Assembly: GCF_001953875.1 (NCBI RefSeq)
Contig: NZ_MQUR01000079.1
Location: 1-37,397 of the forward strand
Direction of reading: 5' to 3'
From: Streptomyces amritsarensis
GTDB taxonomy: Bacteria > Actinomycetota > Actinomycetes > Streptomycetales > Streptomycetaceae
DNA: 37,397 nt
In this document: piece by piece, positions 30,887 to 37,397 of the stretch
Layout of the letters: each line of letters opens with the position of its first letter
Numbering within the stretch: position 1 is the first letter of the stretch
Translations under genes and position numbers: made by a program
The notes under the pieces: model-generated
Told to the model about the DNA's origin: nothing
Database searches by the model: none
Seen by the model: only the letters and a program-made list of their open reading frames with translations

Positions 30887-32413
30887 ATGACAGCAATCGA
30901 GCGGTCCCGCACTGTGGCGGTCGTCGGCGCGGGCACCATGGGCCAGGGCATCGCCCAGGTCGCCCTTCTCGCAGGTCACCATGTGCTGATCTACGACATC
31001 GACGCGGCCCTCGCCGCCGACGGCGTCGGCATCGTGCAGGACCGCGTCGAGCGGATGGCCGCCAAGGGCCGTCTGGACCCGGCCGAGGCCGAGGAGACCG
31101 CCCGCCGGATCACGGCCGCCGACGCCCTCGAGGACCTCGCCGGGGCCGCCCTCGTCATCGAGGCGGTCGTGGAGAACGTCGGGATCAAGCAGACGCTGTT
31201 CGCGGCCCTCGAAGAGGTGGTCGCACCGGACGCGCTGCTCGCCACGAACACCTCCTCCCTCTCCGTCACCGAGCTCGCCGCCGGCCTCGCGCACCCCGGC
31301 CGCTTCCTCGGCCTGCACTTCTTCAACCCGGCGCCGCTGCTCCCGCTCGTCGAGGTGGTCAGCGGCTCCGCGACCGACCCCGCCGCCGCCGAGCGCGCGT
31401 ACCGCACCGTCCTCGGCTGGGGGAAGACCCCGGTCCGCTGCGCCGACACCCCCGGCTTCATCGTCAACCGGATCGCCCGCCCCTTCTACGCCGAGGCCTT
31501 CGCGGTGTACGAGGAGCAGGGCGCCGACCCGGCCACCATCGACGCCGTGCTCCGCGAGAGCGGCGGCTTCAAGATGGGCCCCTTCGCGCTGACCGACCTG
31601 ATCGGCCAGGACGTCAACGAGGCCGTGACCCGCTCCGTGTGGGAGTCCTTCTTCCGCAGCCCCAAGTTCACCCCGTCCCTGGCGCAGCGCCGACTGGTCC
31701 AGTCTGGCCGCCTGGGCCGCAAATCGGGGCACGGCTGGTACCCGTACGGCCCCGACGCGGCCGCCGCGCAGCCGCACACCGCCGGGCCCGAGGAGGCCCC
31801 GGACAAGGTGACCGTCGTCGGTGACCTCGGCCCGGCGGCCGAGCTGGCCGACCTGCTGGAGGAGGCCGGGATCGCGGTCACCTCCACCGCGCACGGGGGC
31901 CCGTACATCCAGCTGCCCGGAGAGGGCCAGCTGGTCCTCGCGGACGGCAAGACCTCCGTGGAGTTCACCGACGTCGTCTACTTCGACCTCGCGCTCGACT
32001 ACCGCGGCGCCACCCGGATCGCGCTGTCCGCGAGCGCGGACACCGGCGAGCGGACCCTCTCCGAGGCGATCGGCCTCTTCCAGAAGCTCGGCAAGCAGGT
32101 CTCCGTCATCGGCGACGTCCCCGGCATGATCGTCGCCCGGACCGTCGCCATGCTGATCGACCTCACCGCCGACGCCGTCGCCCGCGGCGTGGCCTCCGCC
32201 GAGGACATCGACACCGCGATGCGGCTCGGCGTCAACTACCCGCTGGGCCCCTCCGAATGGCACGGCCGGCTCGGCCGCGACTGGGCCTACGACCTGCTGC
32301 ACCACCTCGACGAGCGCTGCCCCGGAGGCCGCTACGCACCCTCCCTCGCCCTGTTCAAGCTGGGGTACGAGGCCGGCGACGACGACCAGGACGACACGGG
32401 GGACGACGCGTGA
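30887..32413 (+). CDS. paaH: 3-hydroxyacyl-CoA dehydrogenase PaaH
   Basis: NAD-dependent dehydrogenase of 508 residues that oxidises 3-hydroxyadipyl-CoA to 3-oxoadipyl-CoA in phenylacetate degradation. Rossmann motif VVGAGTMGQGIAQ at 11-23; ATNTSSLSVTELA and LGLHFFNPAPLLPLVEVV carry the catalytic region; two C-terminal dehydrogenase domains follow (about 185-285 and 405-500). The double C-terminal domain and length of about 500 residues fit PaaH better than the 280-residue FadB2 type. The C-terminus is acidic. ATG 30887 has GGGAGG 8 bases upstream. Its stop overlaps the start of the TetR gene. Confidence 0.92.
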   Translation: MTAIERSRTVAVVGAGTMGQGIAQVALLAGHHVLIYDIDAALAADGVGIVQDRVERMAAKGRLDPAEAEETARRITAADALEDLAGAALVIEAVVENVGIKQTLFAALEEVVAPDALLATNTSSLSVTELAAGLAHPGRFLGLHFFNPAPLLPLVEVVSGSATDPAAAERAYRTVLGWGKTPVRCADTPGFIVNRIARPFYAEAFAVYEEQGADPATIDAVLRESGGFKMGPFALTDLIGQDVNEAVTRSVWESFFRSPKFTPSLAQRRLVQSGRLGRKSGHGWYPYGPDAAAAQPHTAGPEEAPDKVTVVGDLGPAAELADLLEEAGIAVTSTAHGGPYIQLPGEGQLVLADGKTSVEFTDVVYFDLALDYRGATRIALSASADTGERTLSEAIGLFQKLGKQVSVIGDVPGMIVARTVAMLIDLTADAVARGVASAEDIDTAMRLGVNYPLGPSEWHGRLGRDWAYDLLHHLDERCPGGRYAPSLALFKLGYEAGDDDQDDTGDDA

Positions 32414-32997
32414 CGACGGCCAAGCGGGACACCTACACCCCCGAGACCCTCCTGTCCGTGGCCGTCCAGGTCTTCAACGAGCGCGGCTACGACGGCACCT
32501 CGATGGAGCACCTCTCCAAGGCCGCCGGCATCTCGAAGTCCTCGATCTACCACCACGTCACGGGCAAGGAGGAGCTCCTGCGGCGGGCCGTCAGCCGCGC
32601 CCTCGACGGGCTCTTCGCCGTGCTGGAGGAGCCGGGGGCGGTCCGCGGCCGTGCCGTGGAGCGCGTCGAGTACGTCACGCGCCGCACGGTCGAGGTGCTG
32701 GTCGGCGAGCTGCCGTACGTGACGCTGCTGCTGCGGGTCCGGGGCAACACCCGCACCGAGCGGTGGGCGCTGGAGCGCCGCCGCGAGTTCGACCACCAGG
32801 TCGCGGACCTGCTCAAGGCCGCCGCCGCGGACGGCGACCTGCGGGCGGACGTGGACATCCGCCTCGCCACCCGCCTCCTCTTCGGCATGGTGAACTCGCT
32901 GGTCGAGTGGTACCGCCCGCACCCGGGCACGGGCCCCGAGCAACTGGCCGACGCCGTCGTCCACATGGCCTTCGACGGGCTGCGCACGGCCCGCTGA
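32410..32997 (+). CDS. paaR: TetR family regulator, probable PaaR
   Basis: Protein of 195 residues. The N-terminal helix-turn-helix (about 10-55) has LLSVAVQVFNERGYDGTSMEHLSKAAGISKSSIYHHVTGKEELL, typical TetR. The C-terminal ligand domain probably binds a CoA ester such as phenylacetyl-CoA, as PaaR proteins do elsewhere. GTG 32410 overlaps the paaH stop by four bases, so the regulator is co-expressed with paaH and probably autoregulated through operator copy 2. The symbol rests on context, the repeated operator and family resemblance, not on a diagnostic residue. Confidence 0.85.
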   Translation: MTTAKRDTYTPETLLSVAVQVFNERGYDGTSMEHLSKAAGISKSSIYHHVTGKEELLRRAVSRALDGLFAVLEEPGAVRGRAVERVEYVTRRTVEVLVGELPYVTLLLRVRGNTRTERWALERRREFDHQVADLLKAAAADGDLRADVDIRLATRLLFGMVNSLVEWYRPHPGTGPEQLADAVVHMAFDGLRTAR

Positions 32998-33014
32998 CGG
33001 CCGTCGAGCGCCGC

Positions 33015-33059
33015 ACAGCGCCCCGGGAACCGCCCTCCAGGCCCTTCCCGGGGCGCTGT
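33015..33059. terminator. Bidirectional terminator between convergent paaR and the AsnC gene
   Basis: Perfect 15-bp inverted repeat ACAGCGCCCCGGGAA (33015-33029) / TTCCCGGGGCGCTGT (33045-33059) with a 15-base loop. It sits 18 bases past the tetR stop and 33 bases past the stop of the minus-strand gene, serving both. Confidence 0.82.
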
Positions 33060-33091
33060 CGCGTCACGGGCGGGCCTGCCACCCGTACGGG

Positions 33092-33661
33092 CTACTCCTC
33101 GGCGATCGCGGGGCCGCCGGCCGGGCCCGGGCCCGCGTCCAGGAGGTCCGTCTCCTCGAAGACCAGCAGAGTGCGCGTGGAGAGGACCTCCGGGATGGCC
33201 TGGAGGCGGGTCAGGACCAGCTCGCGCAGGGTCCGGTTGTCCGGGGTGTGCACCAGGAGCAGCACGTCGAAGTCCCCGCTGACCAGGGCGATGTGCGCGG
33301 CGCCCGGGAGCTCGCGCAGCTGTTCGCGGACCGTGCGCCAGGAGTTCTGGACGATCTTCAAGGTGATGTAGGCGGAGGCGCCCTGGCCCGCGCGCTCGTG
33401 GTTGACGCGGGCGGTGAACCCGCGGATCACACCGTCGTCGATGAGCCGGTTGATCCGCGCGTAGGCGTTCGCACGCGAGACGTGCACCTGCTCGGCCACC
33501 GACCGTATGGACGCCCGGCCGTCCGCCTGGAGCAACCGCATGATCGACCGGTCGATCGGGTCCAGGGGGCGGGGTGCGACGGGCGGGACCGCGGGGGCTC
33601 CCGGTGCGGCACCCGCGGGGACCGGTGCGGAACCTGCTCGGGCCATTTGTTCATCCGGCAT
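33092..33661 (-). CDS. bkdR: Lrp/AsnC family regulator, probable BkdR
   Basis: Protein of 189 residues: an Ala/Pro-rich N-terminal extension (1-30), a winged helix-turn-helix (PLDPIDRSIMRLLQADGRASIRSVAEQVHVSRANAYARINRL) and an RAM/AsnC ligand-binding domain (ITLKIVQNSW...ALVSGDFDVLLLVHTPDN). Divergent orientation from bkdA strongly suggests that it controls the branched-chain dehydrogenase operon in response to branched amino acids or their oxoacids. ATG 33661 (MPDEQMAR) has GGGAGG 9 bases upstream. The open frame continues upstream but runs into the promoter region. Confidence 0.9.
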   Translation of the reverse strand: MPDEQMARAGSAPVPAGAAPGAPAVPPVAPRPLDPIDRSIMRLLQADGRASIRSVAEQVHVSRANAYARINRLIDDGVIRGFTARVNHERAGQGASAYITLKIVQNSWRTVREQLRELPGAAHIALVSGDFDVLLLVHTPDNRTLRELVLTRLQAIPEVLSTRTLLVFEETDLLDAGPGPAGGPAIAEE

Positions 33662-33719
33662 TGCCCGATGCCTCCCTCTTCTGGACGTCCTGCGTCCATC
33701 CCAGGGCCCCGGCGCCAGT

Positions 33720-33728
33720 TTGTCCACA
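33720..33728. other. DnaA box in the bkdR-bkdA intergenic region
   Basis: TTGTCCACA, an exact match to the preferred Streptomyces DnaA box, 24 bases before the bkdA -35 and about 60 bases before bkdR. Confidence 0.5.
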
Positions 33729-33751
33729 GCCTGGAGCCGCCTGTAGCCAAA

Positions 33752-33781
33752 TTGCGCGGACAACCGAACAATCGGTAGGTG
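33752..33781 (+). promoter_or_regulatory. bkdA promoter with operator copy 3 in its spacer
   Basis: TTGCGC (33752-33757), an 18-base spacer, and TAGGTG (33776-33781). The spacer carries AACCGAACAATCGGTAGG (33762-33779), which matches the paa operator at 16 of 18 bases and keeps the ACCGA-N4-TCGGT dyad (33763-33776). Transcription would start near 33788, giving a leader of about 50 bases. Confidence 0.55.
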
Positions 33782-33839
33782 AGGGGCCTCACACCCGGGG
33801 CACCCCCTGCCCGCTTCCCACGAGGAGGTGTACGCCGCC

Positions 33840-34976
33840 ATGACGGTCCAAGAGCTGCCCGGTGCCGGTGCGTCCCACCGTTCCACCCCGCCGCCCGCCT
33901 GGAGGCCCCGTACGGACGCCGCCCCGCTGCTCCCGGACGCCGAGCCCTACCGGGTGCTGGGCACCGAGGCGGCCGACCGCCTCGACCCCGCGCTGATGCT
34001 CCGGTGCTACGCCGAGCTGGTGCGCGGCCGCCGCTACAACGCCCAGGCCACGGCGCTCACCAAGCAGGGCCGGCTCGCCGTCTACCCCTCCACCGTCGGG
34101 CAGGAGGCCTGCGAGATCGCGGCCGCCATGGTCCTCGAGGAGCAGGACTGGCTCTTCCCGAGCTACCGCGACACCCTGGCGGCCGTGGCCCGCGGACTGG
34201 ACCCCGTACAGGCGCTGACCCTGCTGCGCGGCGACTGGCACACCGGCTACGACCCGCGTGAGCACCGCATAGCCCCGCTCTCGACCCCGCTCGCCACCCA
34301 GCTGCCGCACGCGGTGGGCCTGGCGCACGCGGCCCGGCTGCGCGGCGACGACGTCGTCGCCCTCGCCATGGTCGGCGACGGCGGCACCAGCGAGGGCGAC
34401 TTCCACGAGGCGCTGAACTTCGCCGCCGTATGGCAGGCCCCGGTGGTCTTCCTCGTGCAGAACAACGGCTTCGCGATCTCGGTCCCGCTCGCCAAGCAGA
34501 CCGCCGCCCCGACGCTGGCCCACAAGGGCGTCGGCTACGGCATTCCGGGCCGGCTGGTCGACGGCAACGACATCGCCGCGATGCACGAGGTGCTGGCCGA
34601 GGCCGTCCGGCGGGCCCGGGCCGGCGGCGGCCCGACCCTGATCGAGGCCGTCACGTACCGCATGGAGGCGCACACCAACGCCGACGACGCGACGCGCTAC
34701 CGCGGTGACGCCGAGGTCGAGGCGTGGAAGGCGCACGACCCGATCGACCTGCTGGAGCGCGAGCTGACCGCGCGCGGGATCCTCGACGAGGCGGGCATCA
34801 CGGCCGCGCGCGACGAGGCCGAGGCGATGGCGGCGTCCCTGCGCGACGGGATGAACGCCGATCCGGTGGTCGACCCGATGGACCTGTTCGCGCATGTCTA
34901 CGCGGAGCAGACCGACCGCCTGCGCGAGCAGGCGGGCATGCTCCGTGCCGAGCTGGAAGCCGAGGACCAGGCGTGA
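33840..34976 (+). CDS. bkdA: Branched-chain 2-oxoacid dehydrogenase E1 alpha subunit
   Basis: Protein of 378 residues. The thiamine diphosphate motif GDGGTSEGDFHEALNFAAVWQAPVVFLVQNN is complete, preceded by PSYRDTLAAVARGL and TPLATQLPHAVGLA. With the beta subunit it decarboxylates the oxoacids of valine, leucine and isoleucine, supplying branched acyl-CoA primers for fatty acids and polyketides. ATG 33840 has GAGGAGG about 11 bases upstream; an in-frame GTG at 33828 overlaps that ribosome site and is unlikely. First gene of bkdABC; the next gene overlaps by four bases. Confidence 0.94.
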   Translation: MTVQELPGAGASHRSTPPPAWRPRTDAAPLLPDAEPYRVLGTEAADRLDPALMLRCYAELVRGRRYNAQATALTKQGRLAVYPSTVGQEACEIAAAMVLEEQDWLFPSYRDTLAAVARGLDPVQALTLLRGDWHTGYDPREHRIAPLSTPLATQLPHAVGLAHAARLRGDDVVALAMVGDGGTSEGDFHEALNFAAVWQAPVVFLVQNNGFAISVPLAKQTAAPTLAHKGVGYGIPGRLVDGNDIAAMHEVLAEAVRRARAGGGPTLIEAVTYRMEAHTNADDATRYRGDAEVEAWKAHDPIDLLERELTARGILDEAGITAARDEAEAMAASLRDGMNADPVVDPMDLFAHVYAEQTDRLREQAGMLRAELEAEDQA

Positions 34977-35992
34977 CGACGGTGGCGGCGAAGTCCGCGA
35001 AGACGGGGGCCAAGCCCGCGACGATGGCGCAGGCCCTGACGCGGGCGATGCGTGACGCGATGGCCGAGGACCCGACGGTCCACGTGATGGGCGAGGACGT
35101 CGGCACGCTCGGCGGCGTCTTCCGGATCACGGACGGCCTCGCGAAGGAGTTCGGCGAGGACCGCTGCACGGACACCCCGCTCGCGGAGGCCGGGATCCTG
35201 GGCACGGCGGTCGGCATGGCCATGTACGGGCTGCGGCCCGTGGTGGAGATGCAGTTCGACGCCTTCGCCTACCCGGCCTTCGAGCAGCTGATCTCGCACG
35301 TGGCGAAGATGCGCAACCGCACCCGCGGCGCGATGCCGCTGCCGATCACCATCCGCGTGCCGTACGGCGGCGGCATCGGCGGTGTGGAGCACCACTGCGA
35401 CTCCTCCGAGGCGTACTACGTGGCCACCCCCGGCCTGACGGTGGTGACCCCGGCGACCGTCGAGGACGCGTACGGGCTGCTGCGCGCGTCGATCGCCAGC
35501 GACGACCCGGTGGTCTTCCTGGAGCCGAAGCGGCTGTACTGGTCAAAGGCGGACTGGTCGGCCGAGGCGCCGGCGGCCGTCCCGGGCATCGGGAAGGCGC
35601 TGGTCCGGCGCACGGGCACGAGCGCCACCCTGATCACCTACGGGCCTTCGCTGCCGGTCTGCCTGGAGGCGGCCGAGGCGGCCCGCGAGGAGGGCTGGGA
35701 CCTGGAGGTCGTGGACCTGCGCTCGCTCGTCCCCTTCGACGAGGACACGGTCGTGGAGTCCGTACGCCGCACCGGGCGCGCGGTCGTCGTCCACGAGGCC
35801 GGCGGCTTCGGCGGCCCGGGCGCGGAGATCGCCGCCCGCGTCACGGAGCGGTGCTTCCACCACCTGGAGGCCCCGGTGCTGCGGGTGACGGGCTTCGACA
35901 TCCCGTACCCGCCGCCGATGCTGGAGAAGCACCACCTGCCGGGAGTGGAACGGATCCTGGACGCCGTGGCCCGCCTGCAGTGGGAGAACTGA
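34973..35992 (+). CDS. bkdB: Branched-chain 2-oxoacid dehydrogenase E1 beta subunit
   Basis: Protein of 339 residues: transketolase pyrimidine-binding half (MAQALTRAMRDAMAEDPTVHVMGEDVGTLGGVFRIT, FDAFAYPAFEQLISHVAKMRNRT) followed by the C-terminal transketolase domain (VVDLRSLVPFDEDTV). PYGGGIGGVEHHCDSSEAYYVATPGL distinguishes the branched-chain type from pyruvate E1 beta. It forms an alpha2-beta2 tetramer with BkdA. GTG 34973 overlaps the bkdA stop (GTGA), and its stop shares a base with the bkdC start (TGATG). Confidence 0.94.
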   Translation: MTTVAAKSAKTGAKPATMAQALTRAMRDAMAEDPTVHVMGEDVGTLGGVFRITDGLAKEFGEDRCTDTPLAEAGILGTAVGMAMYGLRPVVEMQFDAFAYPAFEQLISHVAKMRNRTRGAMPLPITIRVPYGGGIGGVEHHCDSSEAYYVATPGLTVVTPATVEDAYGLLRASIASDDPVVFLEPKRLYWSKADWSAEAPAAVPGIGKALVRRTGTSATLITYGPSLPVCLEAAEAAREEGWDLEVVDLRSLVPFDEDTVVESVRRTGRAVVVHEAGGFGGPGAEIAARVTERCFHHLEAPVLRVTGFDIPYPPPMLEKHHLPGVERILDAVARLQWEN

Positions 35993-37356
35993 TGCCGCAG
36001 GTAATGGAATTCAAGCTGCCCGACCTCGGCGAGGGCCTGACCGAGGCCGAGATCGTGCGGTGGCTGGTGGCGGTGGGCGACGTCGTCGCCATCGACCAGC
36101 CGGTCGTCGAGGTCGAGACGGCCAAGGCGATGGTGGAGGTGCCCTGCCCGTACGGCGGCGTGGTCACCGCCCGGTTCGGCGAGGAGGGCGAGGAGCTGCC
36201 GGTCGGCGCCCCGCTGATCACCGTCGCGGTGGGTGCGCAGTCGCTGCCCGCCGGGGCCGCGGAGGCCGCGGAGGCGGAGGGCTCCGGCGAGGCGCCCCGG
36301 CCGCTGATCGGCTACGGCTCGGACCACTCGCGCCCGGCGCGTCGGCGACGGGTGCGACCCGTCACCGCCGCGGTGTCGGCGCCCGTCACGGCTCCGGCCC
36401 CGGCTCCGGCTCCGGCCCCGGCCCCGGCCCCGGCCCCGGCCCCGGTCCCGGCTCTGGCTCCGGCCGCTCCTGCGGCTCCCGCCGGGCCGGTGCCCGTCAT
36501 CTCGCCGCTGGTGCGCAAGCTGGCCAAGGACGGCGGGGTGGACCTGCGCGCGCTGCACGGCTCCGGGCCGGAAGGCCTGATCCTGCGGGCCGACGTCGAG
36601 GCGGCCCTGGCCGCGCTGCGGGCGCCCGCCCCGGCTCCCGCTCCCGCCCCCGCGACGGTGTCGGCGCAGGGCGAGCGGATCCCGCTCAAGGGGCTGCGCG
36701 GTGCGGTCGCCGAGAAGCTGTCGCGCAGCCGCAGCGAGATCCCGGACGCCACCTGCTGGGTCGACGCCGACGCCACCGAGCTGATGGCGGCCCGGGCCGC
36801 CATGAACGCCGTGGGCGGGCCCAAGATCTCGGTGCTCGCGCTGCTGGCGCGGATCTGCACGGCCGCCCTGGCCAAGTACCCGGAGCTGAACTCCACCGTG
36901 GACCTCGCGGCCAAGGAGATCGTCCGGCTCCCGTCGGTGCACCTGGGCTTCGCCGCGCAGACCGAGCGGGGACTGGTCGTCCCCGTGGTCCGGGACGCGC
37001 AGGGCCGCAACCCGGAGTCCCTGTCGGCGGAGTTCGCCCGGCTGACCGAGCTCGCCCGCTCGGGCAGGCTGGCCCCGGCGGACCTGACGGGCGGCACCTT
37101 CACCCTCAACAACTACGGGGTGTTCGGGGTCGACGGGTCCACGCCGATCATCAACCACCCCGAGGCGGCGATGCTCGGCGTCGGCCGGATCATCGACAAG
37201 CCGTGGGTGCACCAGGGGCAGTTGGCGGTGCGCAAGGTCGTCCAGCTGTCGCTGACCTTCGACCACCGGGTCTGCGACGGCGGCACGGCCGGCGGCTTCC
37301 TGCGCCATGTCGCGGACTGCGTGGAATCCCCGGCGGTGCTGCTGCGCAGCCTGTAG
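35992..37356 (+). CDS. bkdC: Branched-chain 2-oxoacid dehydrogenase E2 (dihydrolipoyl acyltransferase)
   Basis: Core subunit of 454 residues. A single lipoyl domain (about 4-80) has the lipoylated Lys45 in ETAKAMVEV. A long Ala/Pro linker follows (about 130-165, almost pure AP repeats), then an E3/E1-binding domain (ISPLVRKLAKDGGVDLRALHGSGPEGLILRADV), a second short AP linker and the catalytic acyltransferase domain. The active-site His425 in FDHRVCDGG is present. It transfers the branched acyl group to CoA. No E3 gene lies in the window, so lipoamide dehydrogenase must be supplied from elsewhere. Confidence 0.94.
   Translation: MPQVMEFKLPDLGEGLTEAEIVRWLVAVGDVVAIDQPVVEVETAKAMVEVPCPYGGVVTARFGEEGEELPVGAPLITVAVGAQSLPAGAAEAAEAEGSGEAPRPLIGYGSDHSRPARRRRVRPVTAAVSAPVTAPAPAPAPAPAPAPAPAPVPALAPAAPAAPAGPVPVISPLVRKLAKDGGVDLRALHGSGPEGLILRADVEAALAALRAPAPAPAPAPATVSAQGERIPLKGLRGAVAEKLSRSRSEIPDATCWVDADATELMAARAAMNAVGGPKISVLALLARICTAALAKYPELNSTVDLAAKEIVRLPSVHLGFAAQTERGLVVPVVRDAQGRNPESLSAEFARLTELARSGRLAPADLTGGTFTLNNYGVFGVDGSTPIINHPEAAMLGVGRIIDKPWVHQGQLAVRKVVQLSLTFDHRVCDGGTAGGFLRHVADCVESPAVLLRSL
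36384..36478 (+). repeat. Hexamer (Ala-Pro) repeat tract in bkdC
   Basis: Tandem GCTCCG/GCCCCG hexamers encode the interdomain Ala-Pro linker of E2. A similar but shorter tract lies near 36628-36655. Such tracts can vary in copy number between strains. Confidence 0.8.
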
Positions 37357-37362
37357 CGGCGC

Positions 37363-37381
37363 GGCCCCGCTGCGCGGGGCC
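37363..37381 (+). terminator. Terminator hairpin after bkdC
   Basis: GGCCCCGC (37363-37370) and GCGGGGCC (37374-37381) form a perfect 8-bp stem with a three-base loop, 7 bases after the bkdC stop. No T-tract is visible before the window ends. Confidence 0.65.
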
Positions 37382-37397
37382 ACACCCCGCCCCGCCC

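Noticed and set aside
28928..32305. Very long minus-strand open frame (about 1125 codons) across paaN and paaH
   Set aside because: It is antisense to paaH and out of frame with paaN; Arg/Gly/Ala/Val-rich low-complexity translation is the usual shadow of high-GC codon bias. Both real genes have motifs and ribosome sites.
36384..36478. Tandem hexamers in bkdC as a CRISPR or regulatory repeat
   Set aside because: Units are 6 bases with no spacers, are in frame, and encode the normal Ala-Pro linker of an E2 subunit.

Overview
The window is high-GC chromosomal DNA with GTG/TTG starts, four-base GTGA/ATGA gene overlaps and short TANNNT promoters. Gene content and order match the conserved core of a Streptomyces chromosome (family Streptomycetaceae), on one arm close to the replication origin. 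A perfect 14-bp parS site (19793-19806) and several DnaA boxes support an origin-proximal position. I saw no transposase, integrase, phage gene or CRISPR array, and no gene-free stretch longer than 300 bases.

Layout. (1) 67-2870: a DUF5324 membrane protein, a cyclophilin, a zinc-finger rhomboid protease and the septation factor CrgA. (2) 2938-6930, plus strand: a DUF881 protein, a class E sortase, a 58-residue membrane protein, a TrpG/PabA glutamine amidotransferase and two more class E sortases of the SrtE1/SrtE2 type. (3) 7141-15225, minus strand: the growth and division signalling operon fhaA-fhaB-PP2C-ftsW/rodA-pbpA-pknB, ended by a strong intrinsic terminator. (4) 15518-15600: tRNA-Leu(CAG). 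(5) 15897-19763: a two-component system whose kinase has an unusual C-terminal membrane/extracytoplasmic module, then a DUF2252 protein. (6) 19785-21131: parS inside a 30-bp palindrome, a J-domain protein and a single-domain rhodanese. (7) 21140-26066, minus strand: an acyl-CoA dehydrogenase-like gene and the phenylacetyl-CoA epoxidase operon paaABCDE. (8) 26203-28931, plus strand: a DUF5819/HTTM membrane pair and a SPOUT rRNA/tRNA methyltransferase. (9) 29080-32997: paaN (minus), divergent from paaH and a TetR regulator, probably PaaR. (10) 33092-37356: a divergent Lrp/AsnC regulator and the branched-chain 2-oxoacid dehydrogenase operon bkdABC.

How the genes work together. Region 3 couples lipid II-linked wall synthesis (FtsW/RodA plus the class B PBP) to Ser/Thr phosphorylation: PknB senses wall fragments through PASTA domains, PP2C reverses the phosphorylation and the FHA proteins read it. 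CrgA and the sortases next door belong to the same cell-envelope programme. Regions 7-9 encode oxygenation and part of the beta-oxidation-like degradation of phenylacetyl-CoA. Region 10 turns branched 2-oxoacids into branched acyl-CoA primers. The clearest regulatory signal is an 18-bp operator present in identical form (opposite orientations) before paaA and between paaN and paaH. A 16/18 copy lies inside the bkdA promoter spacer, suggesting that the TetR regulator links aromatic and branched-chain catabolism.

Limits: functions come from reading motifs by eye. Promoters, operators and start choices are inferred from sequence only.
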